This document shows positions 25,800 through 33,818 of a stretch of 64,000 bases of DNA, piece after piece. Under the pieces are notes generated by a model. It was not told where the DNA came from. It worked only from the letters and a program-made list of their open reading frames with translations, and did no database searches. How positions within the stretch are numbered: position 1 is the stretch's first letter; each line of letters opens with the position of its first letter. This DNA is from Microbacterium paludicola (GTDB lineage: Bacteria; Actinomycetota; Actinomycetes; Actinomycetales; Microbacteriaceae). The position numbers and the translations under genes were made by a program. Location of the stretch: NCBI RefSeq assembly GCF_015235415.1, contig NZ_JADGLL010000013.1, forward strand, positions 1 through 64,000, written 5' to 3'.

Positions 25800-27200
25800 A
25801 TGACGAAGATCGAGACGGATGTCGTTGTCATCGGGGCGGGGCCGGTCGGCGAGAACGTTGCCGACCGTGCCGTGCGGGGCGGGCTCGAGGCGGTGATCGT
25901 CGAGGCCGAACTCGTCGGCGGCGAATGCTCCTACTGGGCGTGCATGCCCTCCAAGGCGCTGCTGCGTCCGGGGGCCGCGCTGCGGGCCGCGCAGGCGGTC
26001 GAGGGTGTCACCGGCGGAGTCCTCGATCCGGCGGCCGTCCTGAAGCGACGCGACGGGTTCGCGGCGAACTGGAACGACTCCGGCCAGGTGCAGTGGCTCG
26101 ACTCGGCCGGCATCTCGCTCGTGCGCGGCCGCGGCCGCGTCGCGGGGGAGCGCCGCGTGATTGTCGAGGGCGAGGACGGCGAGACCGAGATCGTCGCGCG
26201 CCACGCGGTCGTCATCGCGACCGGCAGCGAGGCCCGCATCCCCGACATCCCCGGCCTGCGCGCGGCGAAGCCGTGGACGAGCCGCGAGGTCACGTCCGCG
26301 CAGACCATCCCGCGGCGGCTCGCGGTGCTCGGCGGCGGCGTCGTCGCCGTGGAGGCCGCGACGATGTTCGCCGACCTCGGCAGCCAGGTGACGCTGCTCT
26401 CGCGCAGCCCCCTGCTGCGGTCGCTCGAGCCGTTCGCGGGCGAGGCCGTGCGCGATGCGCTGCGCGCCCGCGGCGTCACGGTGCGCGAGGACGCGAGCGC
26501 CGCCGAGGTCACGCGACACGACGACGGCTCCGTGCGCATCCTGCTCGATGGCGGCGAGGAGATCCTCGCCGACGAGGTCGCGGTGGCGATGGGCCGCGCG
26601 CCGCGCGTTCGCGGCATCGGCGTCGACGACCTGCTCGGCGATCACGGGCTCGACGTGGACGACACCCTCCGCGTCGCCGGGACCGAGTGGCTCTACGCGG
26701 TCGGCGACGCGGCAGGGCGCGTGCTGCTCACGCACCAGGGCAAGTACGAGGCCCGCGCGGCCGGCGACGCGATCGCCGCGCGCGCGAAGGGCGAGCCGGT
26801 CGACGACGCCCCGTGGGGCCGTCACGTCGCGACGGCCGACCACGCGGCGGTGCCGCAGGTCGTGTTCACCGACCCCGAGGTCGCGTCCGCGGGGCTCACC
26901 GCCGCCGAGGCCGAGAAGCGCGGGATGCGCATCCGCGTCGTCGACTACGACCTGTCCCACGTCGCCGGCGCCGGCCTGATCGCCGACGACTACGCCGGAC
27001 GCGCCCGCGCGGTCGTCGACGAGGATCGCGGCGTGCTCGTGGGTCTCACGCTCGTCGGCCCCGGCGTCGGCGAGCAGATCCACGCGGCGACGATCGCAAT
27101 CGCGGGCGAGGTGCCGCTCGCTCGCCTGTGGCATGCGGTGCCGTCCTACCCGACCCTCAGCGAGTTCTGGCTGCGCCTGCTGGAGGAGTACGGACTCTGA
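25800..27200 (+). CDS. NAD(P)/FAD-dependent disulfide-reductase-family oxidoreductase
   Basis: A 466-residue flavoprotein of the dihydrolipoamide/mycothione reductase class. DVVVIGAGPVGENVA binds FAD, the redox pair Cys43-Cys48 lies in GGECSYWACMPSK, RLAVLGGGVVAVEAA binds NAD(P)H and LYAVGDAAGR closes the FAD site. The C-terminal active-site motif normally reading HAHPT is here HAVPSYPTLSE, so the usual catalytic His next to Pro is displaced. It is not adjacent to 2-oxoacid dehydrogenase genes, so it is probably not the housekeeping Lpd. Substrate unknown. Confidence 0.85.
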   Translation: MTKIETDVVVIGAGPVGENVADRAVRGGLEAVIVEAELVGGECSYWACMPSKALLRPGAALRAAQAVEGVTGGVLDPAAVLKRRDGFAANWNDSGQVQWLDSAGISLVRGRGRVAGERRVIVEGEDGETEIVARHAVVIATGSEARIPDIPGLRAAKPWTSREVTSAQTIPRRLAVLGGGVVAVEAATMFADLGSQVTLLSRSPLLRSLEPFAGEAVRDALRARGVTVREDASAAEVTRHDDGSVRILLDGGEEILADEVAVAMGRAPRVRGIGVDDLLGDHGLDVDDTLRVAGTEWLYAVGDAAGRVLLTHQGKYEARAAGDAIAARAKGEPVDDAPWGRHVATADHAAVPQVVFTDPEVASAGLTAAEAEKRGMRIRVVDYDLSHVAGAGLIADDYAGRARAVVDEDRGVLVGLTLVGPGVGEQIHAATIAIAGEVPLARLWHAVPSYPTLSEFWLRLLEEYGL

Positions 27201-27209
27201 TCCGAACGC

Positions 27210-27243
27210 GACGAGGCCCCCGGATCGCTCCGGGGGCCTCGTC
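27210..27243. terminator. bidirectional intrinsic terminator
   Basis: GACGAGGCCCCCGG and CCGGGGGCCTCGTC form a 14-bp stem with a 6-base loop between the convergent flavoprotein and MHS transporter genes. Confidence 0.8.
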
Positions 27244-27260
27244 GTGGATCAGCGCGGGGC

Positions 27261-28667
27261 TCAGTGCTCCGTGGCGTCGTAGTCGACGTCCTTCGTCTCG
27301 CGCGACAGGATCAGCGACACGAGCGTCAGGACACCCGCCGCGGAGAGGTACAGACCGACGAGCCACGGGTTGCCGCCGCCCCACGCCCACAGCACGACGG
27401 CAACGAGCGGCGCGAGCGCGGCGCCGAGGATCGACGACACGTTGTAGGCGACGGCCGATCCGGTGTAGCGCACGTGGGTCGGGAACAGCTCGGGAAGCAG
27501 CGCTCCCATCGGGCCGAAGGTCGAGCCCATCAGCGCGAAGCCGAGGATCAGGAAGATCACCATCAGGGTGCCGGTCGCGGCGCCCTGCGGCTGCAGGAAC
27601 AGGGGGAACAGCGTGCCGAAGACGATGATGCCGATGGTGACGCCGATCAGCAGCTTGCGGCGGCCCACCCGGTCGGCGATCGGACCGGCGAGGATCGTGA
27701 AGATGCCGAAGAACACCACTCCCACGATCTGCATCAGCACGAACTCGACGTACGTGAAGCCGAGGCCGGGAACCCACGGGCCGGAGGCGGCGGCGTCGTA
27801 GCCCTCGGGCGCGACCGGCGCCTTCGTGCCGTACGAGAGCATGAAGCTCGTCAGCAGGTAGAACAGCACGTAGGTCGCGAGCATGATGAACGTGCCGAGG
27901 ATGAGCTGCTTCCAGTAGCGGCGGAATGCCTCGCCCAGGGGGAAGCGCTTGATCGCGCCGGTCGCCTGAGCCTTCTCGAAGCTCGCCGACTCGACGAGCT
28001 TGAGGCGCACCCAGAGGCCGATGATGACCATGACGGCCGAGAACAGGAACGGGATGCGCCAGCCCCAGGCGAGGAACGCCTCGGAGGGTGCGCCGTTCTC
28101 GCCGGGCATCGAGAAGTTGATGATGAGGAACAGGCCGTTGGCGATGATGAAGCCGATCGGCGCGCCCAGCTGCGGGAACGTGCCGTACAGCGCGCGCTTG
28201 CCCGCCGGGGCGTTCTCGGTGGCCACAAGCGCCGCGCCCGACCACTCGCCGCCGAGGGCGAAGCCCTGCGCGAGGCGGAGGATCAGCAGCAGGAAGGCCG
28301 CGAACCAGCCGATGTTCTGGAAGGTCGGCAGCACGCCGATCAGGAACGTCGCGATTCCCATCGTGAGCAGCGACGCCACGAGCGTGGCCTTGCGGCCGAA
28401 CTTGTCGCCGAAGTGGCCGAAGACGACCGCGCCGATGGGGCGGGCGACCATCGCCGCGCCGAACGTCGCGAACGACGCGAGCAGGGCGGTGGTGTCGTTC
28501 CCGGTGGGGAAAAACAGGGCCGGGAAAACGAGCACGGCCGCGGTGGCGTACGCGTAGAAGTCGTAGAACTCGATGGTGGTGCCGATGAGGCTCGCCGTGA
28601 TCACGCGCGAGCGTGAGTTGGCGGGCTGAGCGGCAGCGCTCGTGGGGCGCTGAACAGCGTTGGTCAT
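27261..28667 (-). CDS. MFS transporter, metabolite:H+ symporter (MHS) family
   Basis: A 468-residue, 12-helix transporter. TIEFYDFYAYATAA in helix 1, HFGDKFGRKATLV as the first cytoplasmic loop and LAQGFALGGEWSGAALVATENAP in helix 4 are MHS signatures (ProP, KgtP, ShiA). An acidic-neutral loop of about 40 residues follows helix 7. MHS proteins import carboxylates, betaines or aromatic acids with protons; the substrate is not clear. The gene is alone between two terminators. Its 5' leader contains an 8/9-bp hairpin (28703-28723). Confidence 0.88.
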   Translation of the reverse strand: MTNAVQRPTSAAAQPANSRSRVITASLIGTTIEFYDFYAYATAAVLVFPALFFPTGNDTTALLASFATFGAAMVARPIGAVVFGHFGDKFGRKATLVASLLTMGIATFLIGVLPTFQNIGWFAAFLLLILRLAQGFALGGEWSGAALVATENAPAGKRALYGTFPQLGAPIGFIIANGLFLIINFSMPGENGAPSEAFLAWGWRIPFLFSAVMVIIGLWVRLKLVESASFEKAQATGAIKRFPLGEAFRRYWKQLILGTFIMLATYVLFYLLTSFMLSYGTKAPVAPEGYDAAASGPWVPGLGFTYVEFVLMQIVGVVFFGIFTILAGPIADRVGRRKLLIGVTIGIIVFGTLFPLFLQPQGAATGTLMVIFLILGFALMGSTFGPMGALLPELFPTHVRYTGSAVAYNVSSILGAALAPLVAVVLWAWGGGNPWLVGLYLSAAGVLTLVSLILSRETKDVDYDATEH

Positions 28668-28702
28668 GTGATGCCTGTCTGGGGAACAACAAAAGGGGGA
28701 CT

Positions 28703-28723
28703 CATGCCGGCGTGGCCGGCATG
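28703..28723 (-). promoter_or_regulatory. hairpin in the leader of the MHS transporter gene
   Basis: CATGCCGGC and GCCGGCATG form a 9-bp stem with a GTG loop, 36 bases upstream of the start codon. About 35 bases further up lies CAATTGCGCAGTTG (28757-28770), a near-perfect dyad that could be an operator. Both are candidates only. Confidence 0.35.
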
Positions 28724-28819
28724 GCAGGTTGCAAGTCTATTCGCCGAGAATGACGACAATTGCGCAGTTGCGCTCTTCGCTGTTCCGCTCGCCTGCGCAT
28801 CTCGCAATCTGATGACAGA

Positions 28820-28860
28820 CGACAACGGGGACCCGGCGTAATGCCGAGTCCCCGTTGTCG
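28820..28860 (-). terminator. intrinsic terminator of the riboflavin operon
   Basis: CGACAACGGGGAC and GTCCCCGTTGTCG pair exactly around an inner GGC/GCC, giving a long stem just past the ribH stop. Confidence 0.85.
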
Positions 28861-28876
28861 GGCGGATCCGATCCGA

Positions 28877-29383
28877 TCAGGCCTCGTCGTCGATGTCGTC
28901 CGCGAGGCGCAGCGTGCGGAGCTCCTTGAGGACCAGCGCCGTGCGCATCGCGGCGTCCGCGGCCTCGGCGCCCTTGTCCTCCTTGGAGCCCTCGAGGCCG
29001 GCGCGATCAAGGCCCTGCTGCTCGTCGTCGAGTGTGAGCACGCCGAACCCGACCGGCTTGCCGGTGTCGAGGGCGACCCGCGTGAGGCCGTCCGTCGCGG
29101 CCGAGGACACGAAGTCGAAGTGGGGCGTGCCGCCCCGGATCACGACGCCGAGCGCCACGACCGCGTCCGCGCCCGCATCGAGCGCCGCCCTCGAGACCAC
29201 GGGGAGCTCGAACGATCCCGGCACCCGCACGAGGTGATGCGTCGCGCCGGCCGCGTCGAGCGCGCGCTGCGCGCCGGCGATGAGGCCGTTCGTGATCTGC
29301 TCGTGCCACGTTCCCGCGACGATCACGACATCCAGTCCCGATCCGTCGACGGTCGCCTTCTCCGGCGATCCTGTTCCACTCAT
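28877..29383 (-). CDS. ribH: 6,7-dimethyl-8-ribityllumazine synthase
   Basis: A 168-residue lumazine synthase, condensing 5-amino-6-ribitylaminouracil with 3,4-dihydroxy-2-butanone 4-phosphate. VRVPGSFELPVVSRAAL, ALGVVIRGGTPHFDFVSS with the catalytic His and GVLTLDDEQQ are typical. It is the last gene of ribD-ribE-ribBA-ribH, 34 bases after ribBA. The charged tail (LADDIDDEA) is slightly longer than in many homologues. Confidence 0.96.
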   Translation of the reverse strand: MSGTGSPEKATVDGSGLDVVIVAGTWHEQITNGLIAGAQRALDAAGATHHLVRVPGSFELPVVSRAALDAGADAVVALGVVIRGGTPHFDFVSSAATDGLTRVALDTGKPVGFGVLTLDDEQQGLDRAGLEGSKEDKGAEAADAAMRTALVLKELRTLRLADDIDDEA

Positions 29384-29417
29384 CTGCTGTTCCCCCTCTT
29401 GTCGGCGCCGATCCCCA

Positions 29418-30725
29418 TCAGCGCTGCCCGCCGTCGGTCATGCGGGCGATCGCGTCGGCGAGCTGTTCCTCGCCGATGATGTGACCCATCCGGTCGCGCT
29501 TCGTCTCCAGGTACTGGTGGTTGTTCGGGCCGACGCCCACGATCAGCGGAACCTGCTCGACCACGTCGAGCCCGAAACCACGCAGCTGAGCCACCTTATC
29601 CGTGTTGTTCGTGAGCAGGCGGATCTTGTCGATCCCGAGGTCGGCGAGGATTCCCGCAGCCGCCGCGTAGTCACGCGCGTCGGCGGGGAGCCCGAGCGCC
29701 GTGTTGGCGTCGACGGTGTCGAGGCCGCGCTCCTGCAGCGCGTAGGCGCGCAGCTTGTTGATGAGGCCGATGCCGCGCCCCTCGTGACCGCGCATGTAGA
29801 TGACGACGCCGCCGTCCTGCTCGATCGCGTCGAGCGCCGCCTCGAGCTGCGGGCCGCACTCGCACTTGAGCGACCCGAAGGCCTCGCCCGTCAGGCACTC
29901 CGAGTGGACGCGCACGAGCGGGGCCTCGGCCGAGAGGTCGCCCGAGACGACGGCGATGTGGTCGGTGCCGGTCTGCCGGTCCTTGTACGCCAGGAAGCGG
30001 AAGGTCCCGTGCGCCGTCGGCACGGTCGCATCGGCCCGAAGGCTCACCTGGCGTCGCGCCACCGGGTGGTCGCCGTCGCGGGGCTCCTTCTCATCCAGGT
30101 AGGCGATGAGCTGCTCGATCGTGATGACCGGGATCCCCTCGCGGCGTCCCAGCTCGACGAGCCCCGGCATCCGCATCATGCTGCCGTCCTCGGCGACGAG
30201 CTCGCCGATCACGCCGACCGGCGCGAGACCCGCGAGTCGCATCAGCTCGACCGATGCCTCGGTGTGGCCGGCGCGATCGCGCACGCCTCCGGGAACCGCG
30301 CGCAGCGGCAGGACGTGGCCCGGACGGATCAGGTCGGTGGCGGTCGACGACGGGTCGGCGAGCACGTTGAGGGTGCGCGCGCGGTCTGCCGCGCTGATGC
30401 CCGTCGTCACGCCCACGGCGGCGTCCACGCTCACGGTGTAGGCGGTGGAGCGGGCGTCCTCGTTGTGCTCGACCATCGGCGGCAGATCGAGGCGGTCCGC
30501 ATACTCCTGGGGCATGGGTGCGCAGAGGAAGCCGGATGACCAGCGCACGGCCCACGCGACCCACTCGGGCGAGGCGAGCTCGGCGGACAGCACGACGTCG
30601 CCCTCGTTCTCGCGGTCTTCGTCGTCGGCGACGATCACCGGACGTCCCGCGCGGAGCGCATCCAGTGCCTCGTCGATCGAGGCGAGCGAGCTCGTGCTCA
30701 CCGTGTCGTCGGTGTTCAGGCTCAT
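29418..30725 (-). CDS. ribBA: bifunctional DHBP synthase / GTP cyclohydrolase II
   Basis: A 435-residue fusion. The N-terminal RibB half (about 1-215) carries DDEDRENEGDVV and GHTEASVELMRLAGL; the C-terminal RibA half carries the zinc-cysteine motif HSECLTGEAFGSLKCECG and YMRGHEGRGIGL. It supplies both riboflavin precursors, from ribulose 5-phosphate and from GTP. Its ATG overlaps the ribE stop (ATGA), so the genes are translationally coupled. Confidence 0.96.
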   Translation of the reverse strand: MSLNTDDTVSTSSLASIDEALDALRAGRPVIVADDEDRENEGDVVLSAELASPEWVAWAVRWSSGFLCAPMPQEYADRLDLPPMVEHNEDARSTAYTVSVDAAVGVTTGISAADRARTLNVLADPSSTATDLIRPGHVLPLRAVPGGVRDRAGHTEASVELMRLAGLAPVGVIGELVAEDGSMMRMPGLVELGRREGIPVITIEQLIAYLDEKEPRDGDHPVARRQVSLRADATVPTAHGTFRFLAYKDRQTGTDHIAVVSGDLSAEAPLVRVHSECLTGEAFGSLKCECGPQLEAALDAIEQDGGVVIYMRGHEGRGIGLINKLRAYALQERGLDTVDANTALGLPADARDYAAAAGILADLGIDKIRLLTNNTDKVAQLRGFGLDVVEQVPLIVGVGPNNHQYLETKRDRMGHIIGEEQLADAIARMTDGGQR

Positions 30726-31459
30726 CGGGAGCCTCCTTCTGTGCGGCTGCCCACGGCCGGAGCCGGGGCGAGTGTCGGGTCGAGGATCGAATAGTCGGCG
30801 GCGGGGACCTCGGTGGTCGCGAACGACCACGGGCGCGGGTCCTCGGGCGCGCTCGCACCGAAGGCGAGCAGGCGCTGGACGTGGCGGGCGAGGATGTCGG
30901 TCTCGAGGTTGACGCGGTCTCCGGCGAGGCGCTCGCCGAGCGTCGTCGCCGTGAGCGTCTCGGGGATGAGCGAGACCTCGAACCACGGGTCGGCGACGCC
31001 GGCCGCGCTGACGGCGCTGACCGTGAGCGAGACGCCGTCGACGGCGATCGAGCCCTTGTCGACCACGAGCGGGGCGAGGTGCCCCGGCAGCCCGATCCGC
31101 ACGACGCGCCACTGCGCGCCGGGACGCACCTCGCGGACCACGCCGGTGCCGTCGATGTGGCCCTGCACGATGTGCCCACCGAGGCGGCCTCCCGCGGCGG
31201 TCGCGCGCTCGAGGTTCACCGGCGTCCCCTCCCGCGCGGCATCGAGCGTCGACATGTCGAGCGTCTGGCGCATGACGTCGGCGGTGAAGCCGTCGGCGGT
31301 CCAGTCGACGACCGTCAGACAGACACCGCTCACGGCGATCGAGTCGCCGTGCTGCACGCCCTCGACCGAACGCGGCGCGTGAAGCGTGAGGCGCACGCCG
31401 TCGCCGGAGGGCTCGATGGCCGTGATGCGGCCGATCTCCTCGATGATCCCGGTGAACAT
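30722..31459 (-). CDS. ribE: riboflavin synthase, alpha subunit type
   Basis: A 245-residue riboflavin synthase with the N-terminal signature MFTGIIEEIG and two tandem lumazine-binding barrels (about 1-95 and 96-200; GDSIAVSGVCLTV and GSIAVDGVSLTV are the paired repeats). It dismutates two lumazines into riboflavin. The last 40 or so residues (after about 205) are an extension beyond the usual length. TGATG overlap with ribD and ATGA overlap with ribBA. Confidence 0.95.
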   Translation of the reverse strand: MFTGIIEEIGRITAIEPSGDGVRLTLHAPRSVEGVQHGDSIAVSGVCLTVVDWTADGFTADVMRQTLDMSTLDAAREGTPVNLERATAAGGRLGGHIVQGHIDGTGVVREVRPGAQWRVVRIGLPGHLAPLVVDKGSIAVDGVSLTVSAVSAAGVADPWFEVSLIPETLTATTLGERLAGDRVNLETDILARHVQRLLAFGASAPEDPRPWSFATTEVPAADYSILDPTLAPAPAVGSRTEGGSR

Positions 31460-32550
31460 CAGGCGGCTCCTTCTGTCGGTGCTGTTGCGGGCGGGTGCTG
31501 CTCCGCGACGGGGTGTTCTCTCGTGTTGTGCTCGGCGGAGTCGCGGAGCTCCGCGACGTAGAGGATGTCGTCGCCCAGGGCGACGGTCTCGGTCACCCGC
31601 AGCCGCAGGGCGCGGTCGATCGACGGAACGCCCACATCGGCGAGCGCGACGCGGGGGCCGCCGAGGATGACGGGGGCGACGTAGGCGAGGACGCGGTCGG
31701 CGAGGCCTGCGGCGATGAAGGCGCTGGCGAGCGTCGGTCCGCCCTCGACGAACACACGGTGAAGGCCCTGGTCCCACAGATCGGCGAGCACGAAGTCGAG
31801 GTCGTGGGTGTCGTAGAACAGGGGCTCCCGCGGGTGCGAGCGCACGGTCGCCTCGGCCGGCGTCTCGCGCGCGCCGATCACCACGGGCACTGGCTGCTCG
31901 GGATGCAGCGCGTCGCCGTCGCGGGCGGTGAGCGCCGGATCGTCGGCGAGCACCGTGCCGGTGCCGACGACGATCGCGTCCGCCTGGGACCGACGGGCGT
32001 GGACGTCGGCGCGCGCCTGCGGCCCCGTGATCCACTGGCTGGAGCCGTCCGCGGCGGCGGCGCGGCCGTCGAGGCTCTGCGCCCACTTCACCGTCACGTG
32101 CGGACGGCCGAGGCGGGTGGCGGTGAGCCACGGGCCGATCAGGTCGGCCGCCTCGTCGCGCAGCACGCCCGCCTCGACGTCGACGCCGTGGGCGCGAAGG
32201 CGCTCGGCACCCCCGCCCGAGACCTCACCCGGGTCGTCGAGCGCGTACACGACCCGCGCGACACCCGCGCGGATCAGCGCTTCGGCGCAGGGGCCCGTCC
32301 GGCCGGTGTGGTTGCACGGCTCGAGCGTGACGACCGCGGTCGCGCCTTGGGCGCCGCCCTCGGGAAGCCGGCTCAGCGCATCGACCTCGGCGTGCGCCGT
32401 GCCGGCGCCGCGGTGCCAGCCCTCGGCGAGGATCTCGCCCTCGGGGGAGAGGATGACGGCGCCGACCTGGGGATTGCGGCTGCGGGGCCCGCGCTGCGCG
32501 AGCTCGAGGGCGCGGCTCATCGCGCGCTCCTCCACGGGGCTGTGCGCCAT
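31459..32550 (-). CDS. ribD: bifunctional riboflavin deaminase/reductase
   Basis: A 363-residue RibD. The N-terminal deaminase has the zinc motifs HAEVDAL and EPCNHTGRTGPCAEAL; the C-terminal DHFR-like reductase has SLDGRAAAADGSSQWITG and VFVEGGPTLASAFI. It performs steps two and three of the pathway from the GTP product. The start was set at MAHSPVEERAM, preceded by GGAGGGTCGG; upstream sequence is the riboswitch. It ends in a hydrophilic tail rich in Glu, His and Pro. Confidence 0.95.
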   Translation of the reverse strand: MAHSPVEERAMSRALELAQRGPRSRNPQVGAVILSPEGEILAEGWHRGAGTAHAEVDALSRLPEGGAQGATAVVTLEPCNHTGRTGPCAEALIRAGVARVVYALDDPGEVSGGGAERLRAHGVDVEAGVLRDEAADLIGPWLTATRLGRPHVTVKWAQSLDGRAAAADGSSQWITGPQARADVHARRSQADAIVVGTGTVLADDPALTARDGDALHPEQPVPVVIGARETPAEATVRSHPREPLFYDTHDLDFVLADLWDQGLHRVFVEGGPTLASAFIAAGLADRVLAYVAPVILGGPRVALADVGVPSIDRALRLRVTETVALGDDILYVAELRDSAEHNTREHPVAEQHPPATAPTEGAA

Positions 32551-32604
32551 CCGACCCTCCTCGATGAAACCCGGGGTCGAACATCGCCGATGCTCGGGAG
32601 ATCG

Positions 32605-32622
32605 CGCGGTCGGCTGACCGCG
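32605..32622 (-). promoter_or_regulatory. hairpin between FMN aptamer and ribD (candidate expression platform)
   Basis: CGCGGTC-AGCC-GACCGCG is a perfect 7-bp stem starting about 10 bases past the aptamer and 55 bases before the ribD start. It could be a terminator or part of a switching helix; no T-run follows it. Confidence 0.45.
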
Positions 32623-32631
32623 ACAGACCTC

Positions 32632-32779
32632 CGTGCTGCCTCCCATCCGGACTCGTGCGATTGTCGTCGCACATCACCGTCGGTCCCGGAATTCCACCGG
32701 ATCAGCGTGGCGCCCGTGGGGGCGCTTCGGCTCGCGGACTGTCACCGCCGGTTCGGATTCTCACCGACCCCGGAGCACG
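32632..32779 (-). promoter_or_regulatory. FMN riboswitch (RFN element) upstream of ribD
   Basis: Read on the minus strand, the conserved RFN blocks appear in order: GGGGTCGGTGAGAATCC, ACCGGCGGTGACAGTCCGCGA, a variable GC-hairpin arm, TGGAATTCCGGGACCGACGG and GTCCGGATGGGAGGCAGCACG (each block shortened here). The outer helix pairs CGTGCT (5' end) with AGCACG (3' end). It senses FMN and turns down the rib operon. Gap 32551-32876 otherwise holds only leader and promoter sequence; GGATAAC near 32795 could be the -10 box. Confidence 0.95.
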
Positions 32780-32876
32780 TGTTGCTGCACTCAGGTTATC
32801 CGAACGCATACAGATCGGATCCATTCCCGTCATCCGATGACGCGTGCGGATCCGCCGTCCTCGGCTTGCGCGGCCG

Positions 32877-33737
32877 TCACTTCAGCAGGCGAGACAGTCT
32901 TCTGTCCGCGAGCACCTTGCCGCCCGTCTGGCACGTCGGGCAGTACTCGAAGCTGCGGTCGGCGAGGAACACGCTGCGCACCGTGTCCCCGCACACGGGG
33001 CAGGCCTCGCCGGCCCGCGCGTGCACGCTCATCCCGCGGCGCTTTGCGTCCTTCAGTTCGGCCGGCGGACGACCGCGGGCGGCGGCGACCGCCTCGGTCA
33101 GCGTCTCGCGCATCGCGGTGTAGAGCCGGTCGACGTCTTCGGGGGCGAGATTCGCCGCCAGGGCGTACGGCGACATCCGCGCGGCGTGCAGGATCTCGTC
33201 GGAGTACGCGTTGCCGATGCCGGCGACCGTCTGCTGATCGCGCAGCACGCCCTTGATCTGCGTGCGGCGCCCGGCGAGCAGGCCGGCGAGGGTGTCGCGG
33301 GTGAAGGCGTCGTCCAACGGGTCGGGGCCGAGCCGCGCGACGCCCGGCACCTCGGCGGGGTCGCGGACGACATACACCGCGAGCGACTTCTTCGTGCCCG
33401 CCTCGGTGAGGTCGAAGCCGGAACCGTCGGCGAATCCGATGCGCAGCGCGATCGGCGAGCGGCCGGGCTTGATCACCGTTGCGGGCAGTGCGTCGTGCCA
33501 CCGCAGCCACCCTGCCTTGGCAAGGTGGAAGACGAGGTGGAGGTCGCCGGCAGCGACGTCGACGAACTTGCCGTGCCGCTCGACTCCGCTCACCGCGCTG
33601 CCGACGAGCGCGTCGAGCCGCGGATCGAACGTCTTCAGCGCGGCGATCTGCGCGAGCCGCGCCGAGGCGATCTCGAGACCGCCGATCCTGGCGCGCAGGA
33701 ACTCGACGAGACCCTCGACCTCGGGCATCTCCGGCAT
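32877..33737 (-). CDS. Fpg/Nei-family DNA glycosylase
   Basis: A 286-residue H2TH glycosylase. After Met removal it starts PEMPEVE, giving the catalytic Pro2-Glu3 pair; LVGSAVSGVERHGKFVDV contains the conserved Lys region, and AGIGNAYSDEILHAARMSP is the H2TH motif. The C-terminal zinc finger is CPVC...CPTC. It excises oxidised bases by a lyase mechanism. Unlike canonical Fpg, the zinc finger is followed by an extra basic tail (GGKVLADRRLSRLLK). The start was set at the ATG giving Pro2, not the ATG three codons upstream. Confidence 0.92.
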   Translation of the reverse strand: MPEMPEVEGLVEFLRARIGGLEIASARLAQIAALKTFDPRLDALVGSAVSGVERHGKFVDVAAGDLHLVFHLAKAGWLRWHDALPATVIKPGRSPIALRIGFADGSGFDLTEAGTKKSLAVYVVRDPAEVPGVARLGPDPLDDAFTRDTLAGLLAGRRTQIKGVLRDQQTVAGIGNAYSDEILHAARMSPYALAANLAPEDVDRLYTAMRETLTEAVAAARGRPPAELKDAKRRGMSVHARAGEACPVCGDTVRSVFLADRSFEYCPTCQTGGKVLADRRLSRLLK

Positions 33738-33773
33738 GCGGACCATCCTGCCTCGCCGTGGGTCGCGCGCACA

Positions 33774-33807
33774 ACGCGGCCCGCACCGAGACCGGTGCGG
33801 GCCGCGT
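33774..33807 (-). terminator. intrinsic terminator
   Basis: ACGCGGCCCGCACCG and CGGTGCGGGCCGCGT form a perfect 15-bp stem with a 4-base loop, 12 bases past the stop of the MscS-like gene. Confidence 0.8.
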
Positions 33808-33818
33808 CGCGGAGCGCG

